Assembly: GCA_013399305.1 (NCBI GenBank)
Contig: VXAI01000090.1
Location: 1,050,095 to 1,114,094, forward strand
Origin: Rostratula benghalensis
Taxonomy: Eukaryota; Chordata; Aves; Charadriiformes; Rostratulidae
Length of the DNA stretch: 64,000 bases
Direction of reading: 5' to 3'
The stretch's first letter is position 1, and each line of letters begins with the position of its first letter. The notes under the pieces were generated by a model that searched no databases, was not told the DNA's origin, and worked only from the letters and a program-made list of their open reading frames with translations. Shown here piece by piece: positions 39,881 to 51,600 of the stretch. The position numbers and the translations under genes are program-made.

Positions 39881-42650
39881 CTGCAAGCGCATTTCAGTCC
39901 TTAGTGTTTCTCCTCCGAGTGTAACCAGTTCTTTCTGTGGCAGCATAAATACAGAGCACTCAGGACAGTGTGAACAGTTGCAGGAATCATGTTTTCAAGA
40001 CTTAGCCTGTAGTCTGAAAGCACAGAACACAATCTGTTTGATTTCTGTACCCTTACAAGACTGCTTGTTTGCAGACTCCATTCTCCTCCGAGAGATATTC
40101 CTTATAAGCTGTACACAAACACTTGTCTTGGTCTCTCACCAGAAAGGCACAGCCTGTACCTGGGCACAACTGGGTATGTTCCCCAAAAAATGAAGAATTA
40201 CAGTAAGAGAAGAGGGAATCTGTTCCATCCAAATTATCAGACTGTTAAGTCACCATCTCACAAGTCATACTGTAATGAATTAAAACAAACCAAATTCCTG
40301 ACCTTCTGTAAGGTCCTATGCTATAGATATAGCATATATGTATAGATATAGCAATATATGTATTCCCTTAAATGTAGGCCAAATGTATTTTGCTGCTAGC
40401 CCTAAGAGGAGTTAGTGTCTAGAAGTACACATTATCTATCTGATGTTTTGTCTTGACACTGCACAAGTAACAGAATGCTAGATAATAAAGCAATAAATCC
40501 CTTATTTCCTCATTTAAACTAATCATTGCTAGTATTTCTTACACTCTTGTCTGGAACAAATATGATCATTCTGTGTAAATTAACCATACATTTGTAATAA
40601 AACAGAATTCCCTTCCAATGAGGGTCTCATCCCAGCATTCTGGTTTTCTGCAACCCCAAGAAGGCAGCAATATTCATGGCTGGTGACTACTGCCTTCTGT
40701 AACCTGCCTTTAAACCACATTTCTACAATTTTACAATTTTTTTTGGTTTTGTAGCAGCCTTAAATGTCTCCTCCAACTTTCCTTATTTCACAAAGCCAAA
40801 TTACGATCATAGAAGTAATGGGATTATGTTGCTTGAACTCTGAACTGACATCAGTGCAGAGCCACAATCCTGCAGGAGCAAGATGTTGCGAAGATCCTTT
40901 GTTTTCAGTCTGCTAAGCCTAATAGTCCCACTAATACTGAAACAGGAACAAACAAACAAACAAAAAATATATTAGGAAAAACTATGTTAATGCACCTGTT
41001 GACAACTTTACACATCACATATGAAAAACAAACAGTGTGTCTCTAACACTATCTTAAGACACTGGGTAGTATCTCAAGACAGGTAGGAGGAATTGCCCTT
41101 TAGCAGTACCCATTTCTCTCCACATGCTAATACACAGAATCACAACTGAGCACCTTAAACTAGAAACCTAATCCCACATTTTATACTACTTGCCAAGGAA
41201 CACAGAGCCTGTTCATAAGAACAGCACCTTGGAGTACCAGCTTCTTTTTGGCTGGTTTTCAGGCTGGGCACCTGCACAGCATAAAGCTATGTTTAGGCAA
41301 TGTTCTGTATCTGGGTTAAAAAGATTTAGTTACTCCAGATGGTCAACGACCGGGTGGCAACTCAGAAGCCTTAGCTCCCAGGCCTTTATTCAGGTCCTTG
41401 GCAAAAAATGTAAATAGTGGCAAAGCTTTGCACGGTCTCCTAGTCTGAAAATGTATTATTTTTATTAGTATCCAAACAAATAATTTTAAATAGTAACTTC
41501 AAATTAAAACAGATGGGAATTGTGGATTTTTCAGCATATACTCCTCTAATGACAGAGTTCTGAAATCGTAATCCTAACAGATGGGATGGCTTACAATCCA
41601 CAGACCAATATGCTGTCCTGGTTTACCATTCACATGTCCCTTTCCAGTCCCTGTGACTGCAGGGTGGAGGAACATCTTCGCCCCATGTTTGATAACCACA
41701 ACAAACCAGAAGATGCATAACACTGCTAGCACCATGATACTGCTAACAATAATAACCACCAATGGCTGTCATGGACAGATCACTTGCGTGATGTCTCTTG
41801 AACAGATGATGTGGTAAACATCACTGCCTACTGGGGAAACTAATTTAAGTCCCTTTCCTTTTCACAGCCATTGATTTTCACAAAACTTGCAATCTTTGCG
41901 AGACCAGCTCTGCTGTCAAATGTGACCAAAACAGACAAATTAACTGAAATACTTCTGTGCCATAAAGCAGAAGCAAAGAACCTACAGAGGAAAAAACAGT
42001 CAGAAATGACAGATGTCCGTGAGGAATGCATGTTAAAAAACATGCCAGGATGCACAGAAGTTAACATGGCTCCTATAGAAGCACAAATCCACCTGTATGA
42101 GAATCCACTGAACAAAACCTAAGTAAAGTCTTATTTGGTTAATTAAATCAGTACTATTTCTTGTTGAGCTTAATAGTGAAGATGCTTTTAAAAAATCTAA
42201 TTCACTTTGCAAGATTTATGTTCTGTCCTCATCACCTGCTAATTTTGCATCTTTAGCTATGGGCCAATGTTTAGTTTGTCTAAATCTTGGTCTGCAGACT
42301 GTTTCACTGGAGTGGAATCCCTCTGAAATCACTGGAAAGAGCACATGAGTCTCCGAGAAGCAGTTTGCAGGGCCACACCGTGTATAGTCTAGTTGAGTCT
42401 AGTCCAGAATTACAGTCTAGGCAAATTCACATTAGAGGACATAAATACAAACTGCAAAACTGTCTTGGAGTAAAAGACTGTATTGACAGCAAATAGAAAA
42501 AAAGTAAAAGCCTTATTTTCACTGTACTGTAATACAGCGTTCAGACTCCGCCACACCTCTAGACATTCTCTCCCCACAGAAATGAACCAGCAAACCCCCT
42601 TTAATGGCAAGCCTACTCGAAAGCATCAAGACTACTTCCCGACTCCGAGG
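39881..42650. other. CILK1 5' intron, no supported exon
   Basis: Upstream of the CILK1 start-codon exon (its acceptor is probably the CAG at 39883-39881) I find no conserved exon or repeat. A plus-strand open frame at 41871-42122 follows an acceptor-like TTTTCACAG and ends 20 bases before an ATTAAA. It matches no family I know and is not called as a gene. Confidence 0.45.
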
Positions 42651-42679
42651 ATAACTCGAACTTACTACTTTGCTAACGT

Positions 42680-43480
42680 ATGCTTTAGAAAAGCCTCCTC
42701 TCCCGCTGGAAGGGTTGCAGCCCCGAGAACTGAAAGCGAAACCGCCTCCCCTTGCCACGGCCGAGGAGGGCGAGCGGTGAACACCCACCGAGCGCCCTGA
42801 AGCTGTTACCGGCGGGGATGCGCGGAGAAAGGCGTGGTTTAAAGCCGCGGGTTTCAACCGACGCTGTCCCAGCAGCCGCTGTTGATGTTTGTTAGAGAAG
42901 GCTTTTGGGGTGTCCCATGAGCTGGGGAGGCATCCTCAGCGGCAGGAGTGAGATGGCGGGGAGGCGACCCAGGGGCCTGTCCGCCACCACAGGTCAGGTC
43001 CTGGCTGCCTCCCAGCCCCTTCCCAGCCTGCCCAGTGACCCCCGCTCCAGTCAGGTACTGCACGGAAGCACTGCTGTCCCCCCGCGGTGATGGCGGTGCC
43101 CGGTACTACTCACGGCTTGCTGGTTTCCCCTGCCTGGGCCGAGCCCCGGCCTGCTGAAGCCGCGCCAGAGGCCCCTAATGGCGGCGCTCAGCCTCCGCCG
43201 TCCGCGGCCGCCCTCCCGCGCCGTCCCGGACCAGCCGCGGCCCACGCCGGCCACGGGCCTCCCTCAGGGCGCCGCCGGCCACCGAACCCATGGCGCGGCC
43301 CGCTGCGCCTGCCTCGGCCCCGGCCCTGGACCTCCCCGCCCGGCGGCGGCGGGGCTCCCCGCGGGGGGATAACGACAGCGGCCGGCGGGGCCGGTGCCGC
43401 TCCCCTCCACCCAGGCCGCTGGCAGGGAGGGCCTGGCCGGCGCGGGGTTTGGAAGTCTCCCCACCACCCAAAACCAGAGG
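42680..43480. promoter_or_regulatory. CpG island, probable CILK1 promoter and first noncoding exon (minus strand)
   Basis: A sharp rise in GC and CpG content spans about 0.8 kb. On the minus strand there is a strong splice donor, AAGCC followed by GTGAGTAG, with the exon ending at 43114. This is a good candidate for the end of the CILK1 first noncoding exon, because the start-codon exon 3.2 kb downstream begins with an acceptor. In mammals the CILK1 promoter lies head-to-head with FBXO9, as here. The start site itself cannot be read. The long frames on both strands here are products of GC-rich composition. Confidence 0.5.
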
Positions 43481-43499
43481 CCTGTCAGGGGTGGAGAGG

Positions 43500-44985
43500 C
43501 AAAGGATGGCGGGGGAGAGCTCCACCACCACTGCCAGAGAGGGGATTTATGACTGAGCAGGGTTTTAACATAATTTAAAAAATTAAAATAACAAACCCTC
43601 TGCTGACTAGCCTCTCTGGCCGAGAGGCATTCAAGTAACAAAATAGGGGGGCACACAAACACCAAATTGTGGACAAAGACGGCAAGAATACTGACAATTT
43701 GACCACTGCCACTGGGACCTGAGGCTTCCTCACCAGAGAACCACAGTCTCTCCCTGGCTCCAGCAGGGTCAAAGGAAAGAGAAGGGCTGGGAAGTGGAGC
43801 AAAAAGAGAGAAATGGGGAACAACAACAACAAAAAATCTGGCCTCAAGCAATCTATCTCGAGTTCCAACTGTAATAATGATGATTCAGTAGGCCTTAGCT
43901 TCTTTTTACCCTTCTTTGTGTAGGTTTTAAAAGAAAAGCAGATAGTTCTTTCCCAGGGTTTGCAAGACTGGGCAGGCGGGTGGTGTAATTCAGGAGCATC
44001 TAAAATCCTCAGGGAGGATTTTACATCCATAAATCTTATGGTGGAGTACACTTACTTGATGAGACATTCACTTGTTAAAAAAAAAATGGGAAGGAAGTCC
44101 AAACAGCTCTGGATACCCAACCCCACCGCACCCTTTTCTTCCCCAACTAAATAGGGGCTAGTCTTTATGTTTTTTAGGTTGACAAAAACAACAGTAAGAG
44201 TTACAGTCTCGCCTATGGACTCAGTGAAGCCAGCAGCAAGGATGGTGTGTACTTACTCAAAAGATATTTCTGCTTCAGGCCATTCCTATTACATCTCACA
44301 CACATAAACCCACATGAGTGCCCAGCCCAGTGACACCCTGCTTTTCTGTCGCTAGAGGCAGGGCTTCTTCTTCGCCAAGAGAAGAGTCACGCACCCAGGA
44401 AGGAGAAAAGCCCAGCACCTTTGACTCCAACCCCAAACTAGAAGCAACAGTTAAGATAAACAGTTGTATTCATGGTCACTTCAGCCCAGCTGCAGTGCCC
44501 TTAACCTCAGTCCTTCGTCCCTGTGGCTCCAGCAGAGGTGGTGGTGGAGTGTGCCAGCACCCAGTGGTGTCTCCAGCCCCCACCACCTCCAAACTTCCCT
44601 CCGGCCAGGCCTGAGCTCTCCCCTGCGCAGCTCCAGAACCAACACCCACCTCCTTTGGCTCCCAAAAGTACTCCAGGCAGTTGGGACAGGTTCACAGGTC
44701 ACACACGAAGAACCATACACACGGTGTTCTTCTGGAAAAAAAAAAATAAAAAAAATGCAATACAGATTAAACCAAGGGGTTTAATCCTATTTTAGAAAAC
44801 CCGGTGAGGTGTACAGTGAGCATTTAACACCTGTTCACTGACCTGGGTGGGCAAAGGGCAGGGGACCGGGAAATTTGCATGACCAAAGCAGCATTATTAT
44901 CTATACAGCCCCTGTACTAACCACTCCTTTATTACCCGGTGTTTAATTTGCCTGTGACAAGGCCATGGTCCAACCACGGGAATAG
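43500..44985. other. Interval between the two promoter CpG islands
   Basis: About 1.5 kb of lower GC content lies between the candidate CILK1 and FBXO9 starts. It holds short A-rich runs and a C-rich, GGTGGTGG-containing segment near 44530-44600. No exon, repeat family or RNA gene is supported. Confidence 0.45.
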
Positions 44986-45155
44986 CAGCTCCCGCCCCTG
45001 TCGACACTGGGACGAGGGGGCGGGAGGCCGCCCGGTGGGCCCGGACATCACCACCCTCTCTCGATTCCCACGACGGAGAGCAGAGCAGAGCCGAGCCTCA
45101 AGACAAACCGGGCGAGGCAGCGACCCCGCCGCCTGCAGGGATGGTCACCGGGGGG

Positions 45156-45294
45156 ACTACATTTCCCAACAGCCCCTGCTCCGCAGCCTAAAGCGGGTGG
45201 CACCGGCGGACTACATTTCCCAGCAGTTAGTGCGGCGCGCCGCTGCCGGCGGGCAAGCCGCTGTAGGGCCGCGGTGGGTGCTGGGACGGGTAGT
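45156..45294. promoter_or_regulatory. Cluster of three ACTAC..TCCCA (ZNF143/SBS-type) motifs
   Basis: ACTACATTTCCCAACAG at 45156-45172 and ACTACATTTCCCAGCAG at 45210-45226 are direct repeats 54 bases apart. Both fit the conserved promoter motif ACTAYRNNNCCCR. A third copy in reverse, TGCTGGGACGGGTAGT (45279-45294), reads ACTACCCGTCCCAGCA on the minus strand. It departs from the consensus by a C at the R position. These elements are bound by ZNF143 and are typical of bidirectional, constitutive promoters. Confidence 0.8.
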
Positions 45295-45419
45295 CCGGGT
45301 GGCGGCGGCGCCCGCAGCCGAGAGCGGCCCGCGCGTCAGGCGGCGCTCTGACCTTGCGGGTTTGTCTGGTCGTGTCTCTCCGCTGCTCCCGGGCCGCCGG
45401 CCCCTCACTCGCCGGGAAG

Positions 45420-45491
45420 ATGGCTGCCGTACGCAGGGCCCGCAGTTACTCCCGCTGCGTGGTGCGCTTCTCTGACCGAGAACTCTGCTAA
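45420..45491 (+). CDS. Possible upstream ORF in the FBXO9 5' leader (23 aa)
   Basis: An ATG in strong context (A at -3, G at +4) opens a 23-codon frame with the sequence MAAVRRARSYSRCVVRFSDR followed by ELC and TAA, 109 bases before the FBXO9 start codon. It overlaps a YY1-like element, so the ATG may simply be part of that site. Whether it is transcribed depends on the start site, which I cannot place. If it is in the leader it would be expected to reduce or regulate FBXO9 translation. I recognise no family. Confidence 0.3.
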   Translation: MAAVRRARSYSRCVVRFSDRELC

Positions 45492-45600
45492 TTTCCATCC
45501 CCCCCCCCCTGCGGGGAGGAGGACACACACGGACCGAGCGAGGCGGAGGGGGGGGCAGAGACCCCCCGGGACGGGACAGCGCCGCCCGAGCGTTGGCAGC

Positions 45601-48600
45601 ATGGTGAGCGGCACCGGCCCCCGCTGCCCTGCGGCCTGGGGAGGCGACAGCGGGGAGGGGGGTCCGGTGCCGCGGCAGGTGCGGGGAGGTGGGTGGCGCG
45701 GCCCCGCCCCGCCGCCGCGGTAGGGACTGAGGGGGGCGGTGGCGGCGGCGGGAAGGGGTGTGTAGCCGGGGGCGGGAGGAGCGGCCCCCGGGCCCTACCC
45801 TGGCAGCCTTACCCGCCGCTGCCCGGCACCGGGGGAGGCCTGTGGTAGTTGTGCCGTGATCCTGGCCGCCATCCCAGCCCGGGTGACAGGGCCGCCTTCC
45901 GCAGGAGGTCTGAGGGATGAGCGGAGCTGCTTGGTTGAGGACGGGTTTGGCCATCCGCGGAAACACCTCAACAAGTCATGCTGTCCTTACAGAGGAGCGT
46001 GCACCACCTTTCTCTTCCTTCCCTCAAAAAGCAGATGGCATAAAGTAGCCTGGAAATGTAAAGGGTTGCGTGGGCCTGGAGCTCTATGTACTTGAGTTTG
46101 TCATTGACCATACCAGAAATGTTGTTTTGGTTGAGTGTTGGTTTTCTGACTGCACCTCAATATGGATCCAAGTGTCTGTGATGAGAATTGATTATTCTAA
46201 GTTAAACCATTTATATAATTCAGGAGTTCTCAAAACTCCTTACCACCGTTATTAAAACTCTTATTTTTGAACACTGTTTCTTCTACCACACTGGCAGAAA
46301 AATGGAGCAACTTCCTCGTTTTCTTACAAAACCAAGAAGAGTGTTAGCTGTCGGTCACTGCTTTGCTAACCTGTGCTTGCTGATCCTCTAGTTCTGTACA
46401 GTTCGTGTGTAGCCCGGTTCAGCTGGTGGCAATCACCTTTGAACTGTTCCCGATCTTGGCTCTATTTTGCTGAAACAAAGATCTGAACTATTAAAGGACT
46501 TGCCACTACAGACAGTTTAGTAAGTGATTGTTGTTGTCTGAGGAAATTGGTATGCAGTTATTGATTGCAAAACAGTTAGAACTAAGCTGTGCAAAAAACC
46601 CTAGTTTTGCATTTGGCAAATGATTTCTAAAGCTTTTCAAACAAATCGGAGTCAAATCAACTCAGCTGACTTCTTTTTACAAGTCACATTCTAATTCACA
46701 TGCTTACTTGTGACATGTTGACCTTTTGGTGGCTTGACAGGCAACCAGTTTTTTCACAGCAAATTGTTTGAGCTGGTCATGACACACTAAGGATGTCTCA
46801 CTTTCAAGCAGGATAAAGTCACTGTTCTGTGTCACAGCTGACTTGCTGCAGGAGGAAGGCCAACAGCATAAAGATGAACAGCCCAGACTGATCTGCTAAG
46901 TAGTACTTACAGTACAATATTCTGTGAAGTTCAGAAACTAACTACGATTTAAGCATTGTCAGAGTGGAGACAAGGATGCAATTTTAACAAGTTACAACCT
47001 GCTTTGGGCATGATCTCATAAGTTGGCTGCTAGTGAGGATCCTCTGTGTACTCATTTACTCTAGCAAAACCATAGGGTATCAGCAGATCAAAGAAATAGC
47101 AAAAAGATTGTTAATAGAGATCAGTTTTCCATTCCAGTTAGCCACGCAGTAGTGGTGTGAATGAATTGCTGTATTGGTAAATTTAGAGGGATGGTCACCT
47201 AAGCTGCCACTGCTGCCAGAAGACAAACCTTTGATATGAGAGACTTCAGATCATACATGCACTTTGTATAGAGGAGATAATGATGCAAGTCAAAAATTTT
47301 GATTGCAGTCAACTTCACATGATGTTTTTGGACAGCTTGTAGGCTGTGGGCTAGGTCTTCTTAGTATGGTATATTTTTTGTTTGGATTAAGAGCACATTT
47401 AAGTTTTAAAGAGCATTCAATGGCATTTTGGAAGCGTTTGGTCCAGAATCGTAACTGACTGTGACTCAGAGGGGAGGAAAATCAAGACTCTTGAACAGGT
47501 TACTGAAACAAAGCGTTTTTGAACATGAGGCAGACTTCAGCCAGCTTCATAACTTTGTAAATAATTTTAAGTCTTGAGTTAGTTTATTTACAGACTTCAT
47601 GAGTTAAAGGTTTTAATGGGCGTGCCTTTATGCACAAGAAGATAGTGTGTTGATGTAGTTTATATATAACTTTACTAGTCTCTGCATTTTGCAGATAAAA
47701 CCAGGCTTTTTCTGCCCAGAGTGAGAGCTGACTGGGCATAATTCAGCTGCAAGCCAGAAGCCTTGCACTCTGCATAAGCGGAGGTAGGCTTTATTTGTGT
47801 CAGCCCAGTGCCAGAATAATGCACTTACAACACATCCATTTCAGCACTAGTTCCTTCCTAGGCTATCTCTTTTTGGCCACTGTAGATGTAATGCCTGGAT
47901 GCTAAAATAAAGTGATTGGGCTGCTGTAACTCATTGAGGGCCTGCAATCAAATTCTGGAATAAAGACCCATGAAATGTCTAAGTTGTTTACTCCGTGCTC
48001 AGATTTAACGTCGCTGGAGTGTTTTGGCTTACTTGTTTTCTCCGCTGAGAAACTCAAAATGTACAGACTTAAAATCAGACTGTGGAAACAAGTGCAGGAT
48101 CTGTTTACTTTAACCAACCCACATTGTCTGCAGTATCAGCTGTGACAGATAAATTGACCGAGGTATCAGTGAAAACACGTTCACAGATGACAAGCCAGTG
48201 AGTTTGTGGTCGTTGGGAAACCTGAGACAGGTGCTGCAGTTGAACTCCAGGGAGGTACTTGTCACCAAGACAAAGAGATTAAGCATTGCCTTCGCATCAG
48301 GTTTGCCAGTATTCCGTAGTTTGAGCATGAACTTCCAGATGCTATAAAAATTTTATAAATTTTCTGACTACGAGGATGCTTTGATTTCTGCACTTCAGTT
48401 GTGCAGGAGGTAGAGATTTCTTTATGAGAACTCAGAAGAATCTCACTGATAGAATGTCCCTTGAAGTCTTTTGAGTGCTGTCTACAGTAGGAAGGAGTAG
48501 GAAATAAAAATTCTGTAAGTAGTTGAGGTCACATTAATGACAGCTTTGCCTTCTTATAATCTCCTTTGGTGTTAGTACTTGCCAAACTATAGATGGAAAT

Positions 48601-51600
48601 TTCAGCACAGAATGGTAGAAAACTGGGGTGGTTTAGCTGCAGGAAGAGCTTGAAACAAATGTCTTAGCCTTTGGATTTTTTTCCTTACTGGCATTTTGTT
48701 CCTGTTGTCATTGTAGTGGCTTGTAAATGATGTTTGGAATTAGTTTTCCTTTGGTTTAGTATAGATACCATAAATCTCAGTATATTTCACAGTGAGAGTT
48801 TATTTGCATCTTTTTAAGTTCTGCTCTTAAATAAGCTGTTTAACTCCTATCTAAAGCCCTGTTTAGTTAAAGGTCTTATTTGTTTAACCTGTCTCACAGC
48901 AGTACTGTAAATAAAACCATCTGTCAAGCTCTCATGCTAACTTTTTCTTTTCTTTTACAATACCTGTCTTGTTTAGTTTCACAGTTAGTGTTTGAGATTG
49001 CCCATACTGTTATATAATTTTCTTAAGGTATCTGTTGTTACTCAAAGCACTGGTCTGTTTATGCTTTTGTAAATAGCAAACAAATGAAATCTACTGGTTA
49101 TCTTTATAATGAGAAGATAGTGATTACCTTTTAATTTCTTGTATGAATTATAGAATCATAAAATGGTGCAGGCCAGAAGGGACCTCTAGGGTCATCTAGT
49201 CCGACCTCCCTGCAGTCAGCAGGGACACCCCCAACCAGACCAGGTTGCCCAGGGCTTCGTTGAGCCTCACCTTGAATATCTCCAGGGAAGGGGCCTCAAC
49301 CACCTCCCTGGGCAACCTGTTCCAGTGTTCCACCACCCTCATTGTAAAGAACTTACTCCTAATATCCAATCTAAATCTGCTCTTCTCCAGCTTGAAGTCA
49401 TTGCCCCTCGTCCTGTCGCTGCAGGCCTTTGTAAACAGACAGCCTTCCTGTAGGCTCCTTTCAGGTACTGGAAGGCTGCTGTTAGGTCTCTCTCCTCTTC
49501 TCCAGGCTAAACAACTCCAGCTCCCTCAGCCTGTCCTCATAGCAAAGGTGCTCCAGTGCCCTGATCATTTTTGTGCCCTTCCTCTGGACCTGCTCTGTCA
49601 TGTCCATTCCCTTCCTAAATTGAGGGCTCCAGACCTGCACACAGGACTCCAGGAGGGGTCTCACCAGAGCAAAGTGGAAGAATCACCTCTCTGGATCAGC
49701 TGGCAACGCATCTTTTGATGCAGCCCAGGATGTGATGAAGCACATTACTGTTTAGTACTGGAGGTTTGCTTTATGCTTTGACTTAGACACTGTATTTGTT
49801 CAGGTATTATGGCAGTGTACTGATACATGTGAGCCTTCAAGTGATACAGAACTAATCTGTATTGGATTGATTGAACAGAACTAATCTGATATGGAAAACC
49901 CAACTTTGTTGGGTTAATCACGAATTGAGGCCACACCTTGAGTATTGTGTTCAGTTCTGGGCATCTCAGCACAAGAGAGATGTCTGGGTGCTGGAGTAAG
50001 TGCAGAGGAGGGCAACAAAGCTGGTGAGGGGTCTGGAGAACAAATTCTATGAAGAGCCATTGAAGGAACTGGGACTGTTTAGTTTGAAGAAGAGGAGGCT
50101 GAGGGGAGACCTCATCCCTCTCTACAACTGCTTGAAAGGACCTTGTAGAGAGGTTGGTGCTGGTCTCTTCTCACAGGGAATTAGCGATAGAACAAGAGGG
50201 AATGGCCTCAGGCTGTAACAGGGTAGGTTCAGGCTGAACATTAGGAAAGAATTTTTCCCGGAAAGGGTGGTCAGACACTGGGATAGGCTGCCCAGGGAGG
50301 TGGTTGAGCCCCCATCTCTGAATGTGTTTAAGAGTTGTTTAGATGTGGTGTTGGGAGATTTAGTGTAAGGGAGGAATTTGTAGAGTAGGCCTGATGGTTG
50401 GAGTCGATGATCCTGAGGTTCTCTTCCAACCTGAATGATTCTATGATTCTATGAATTGCAAACAATACCAGTGATTTTAAGATTAATTTTTGTCATCAGT
50501 TAAGATTCATCTGTGGGGTAGGTGGGTAGAATGGGGAAATGAGGAGTATGCTATTCTTTTTTTTGTAAATGAGTATGCATTGTGAATGTGCTGTAAGGAC
50601 TTAGGCAGACTCTATAATCATGTCTGACTGGTCTCTACTAGGCAGAAGCTGAAGAAGATTGTCACTCTGATTTGGTAAGAACCGATGACAATGAAAGATC
50701 TGGTGAAGCAAATCTTCAGGTATGTCTCTCATACTAGTGTTGGTTTTTTTCAGACATAGTACTGCTGTGATTTAAACGTATGCTCATTTAGTTACCACAC
50801 ATTTGTCGATCTGACAAATGCTTAACCTGTCTGTCCCTCCAAAAATGAAATACATAAATTCTGTGTGGTGTTCCAAGTGTCAAATTCAGTCTTCAGTTAT
50901 CAGTGTAGATTAAAAGAAAGTTTGTGGCAGATTTAGAATTTGTTTGAAGAACTGTAGAAATTGGACAGCTGTTTCTGTATGGATCAAATTCCAGTTTAAG
51001 TTGTCACTCACTTCTGGAGCAGAAAGTGATAAAAGCAGTGTGATAGAAATGTGTGTTCTCTTATGATACTAGATTTCAGTGTAGTTGCTCCTGAGAAGTC
51101 AGGATGATTACAAGAGACATATAAAGTGTAACTTCAAAGATGCTGAAAAAAATGCATGGCAAGAATTTACAACTTGTCTCGTTTCACAGAGCTTAGTCCT
51201 TTCATTTTAAAAGAGAAAGGAGTATAAGGTCTTATTCGTATATTGTATAAGTGACAGCCTTGTCATCAAGCTTAGTATGCTTGTGTACAATAAATTAGGT
51301 TTTCTAAATTTTAATTTCAAGAGCTAATTGACTTGCTTAAGGTAACACTGCATAAACAAGAGCAAACACCGTGACTAGAAAGAATACTTTTCTATGGGGT
51401 CTTAGGTCATAATCACAGTAGTAACAACCATTTCCTGAAACATCATTTTTTCTTCCAACCTGAACAGCCCAGATCAAAGCAGTTACATTATTCAATGAAA
51501 TTGTACAAGTACTTGTGCATTTATTTTTTTTAATTGCTATAAACCAGTTGTTAACTCTGTGTGTAAACTCACTGAAACCATTTAAGACTTCAAAATGTAA

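Larger units (their letters stand above)
44990..45860 (+). promoter_or_regulatory. CpG island and promoter of FBXO9
   Basis: A strongly CpG-rich block of about 0.9 kb surrounds FBXO9 exon 1. It contains three ZNF143/SBS-type motifs (annotated separately) and a YY1-like GAAGATGGCTGCC at about 45417. There is no TATA box, as usual for a broadly expressed gene. The start site probably lies between about 45300 and 45590, after the ZNF143 motifs, but the sequence does not fix it. Confidence 0.7.

Noticed and set aside
43087..43578. Long overlapping frames in the CILK1-side CpG island
   Set aside because: Proline/alanine/arginine-rich in every frame and strand, as expected from GC-rich DNA with few stop codons; no domain or splice support.
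44939..45966. Frames of 178 and 251 codons across the FBXO9 promoter
   Set aside because: They cover the promoter motifs and exon 1 and are compositional artefacts of the CpG island.
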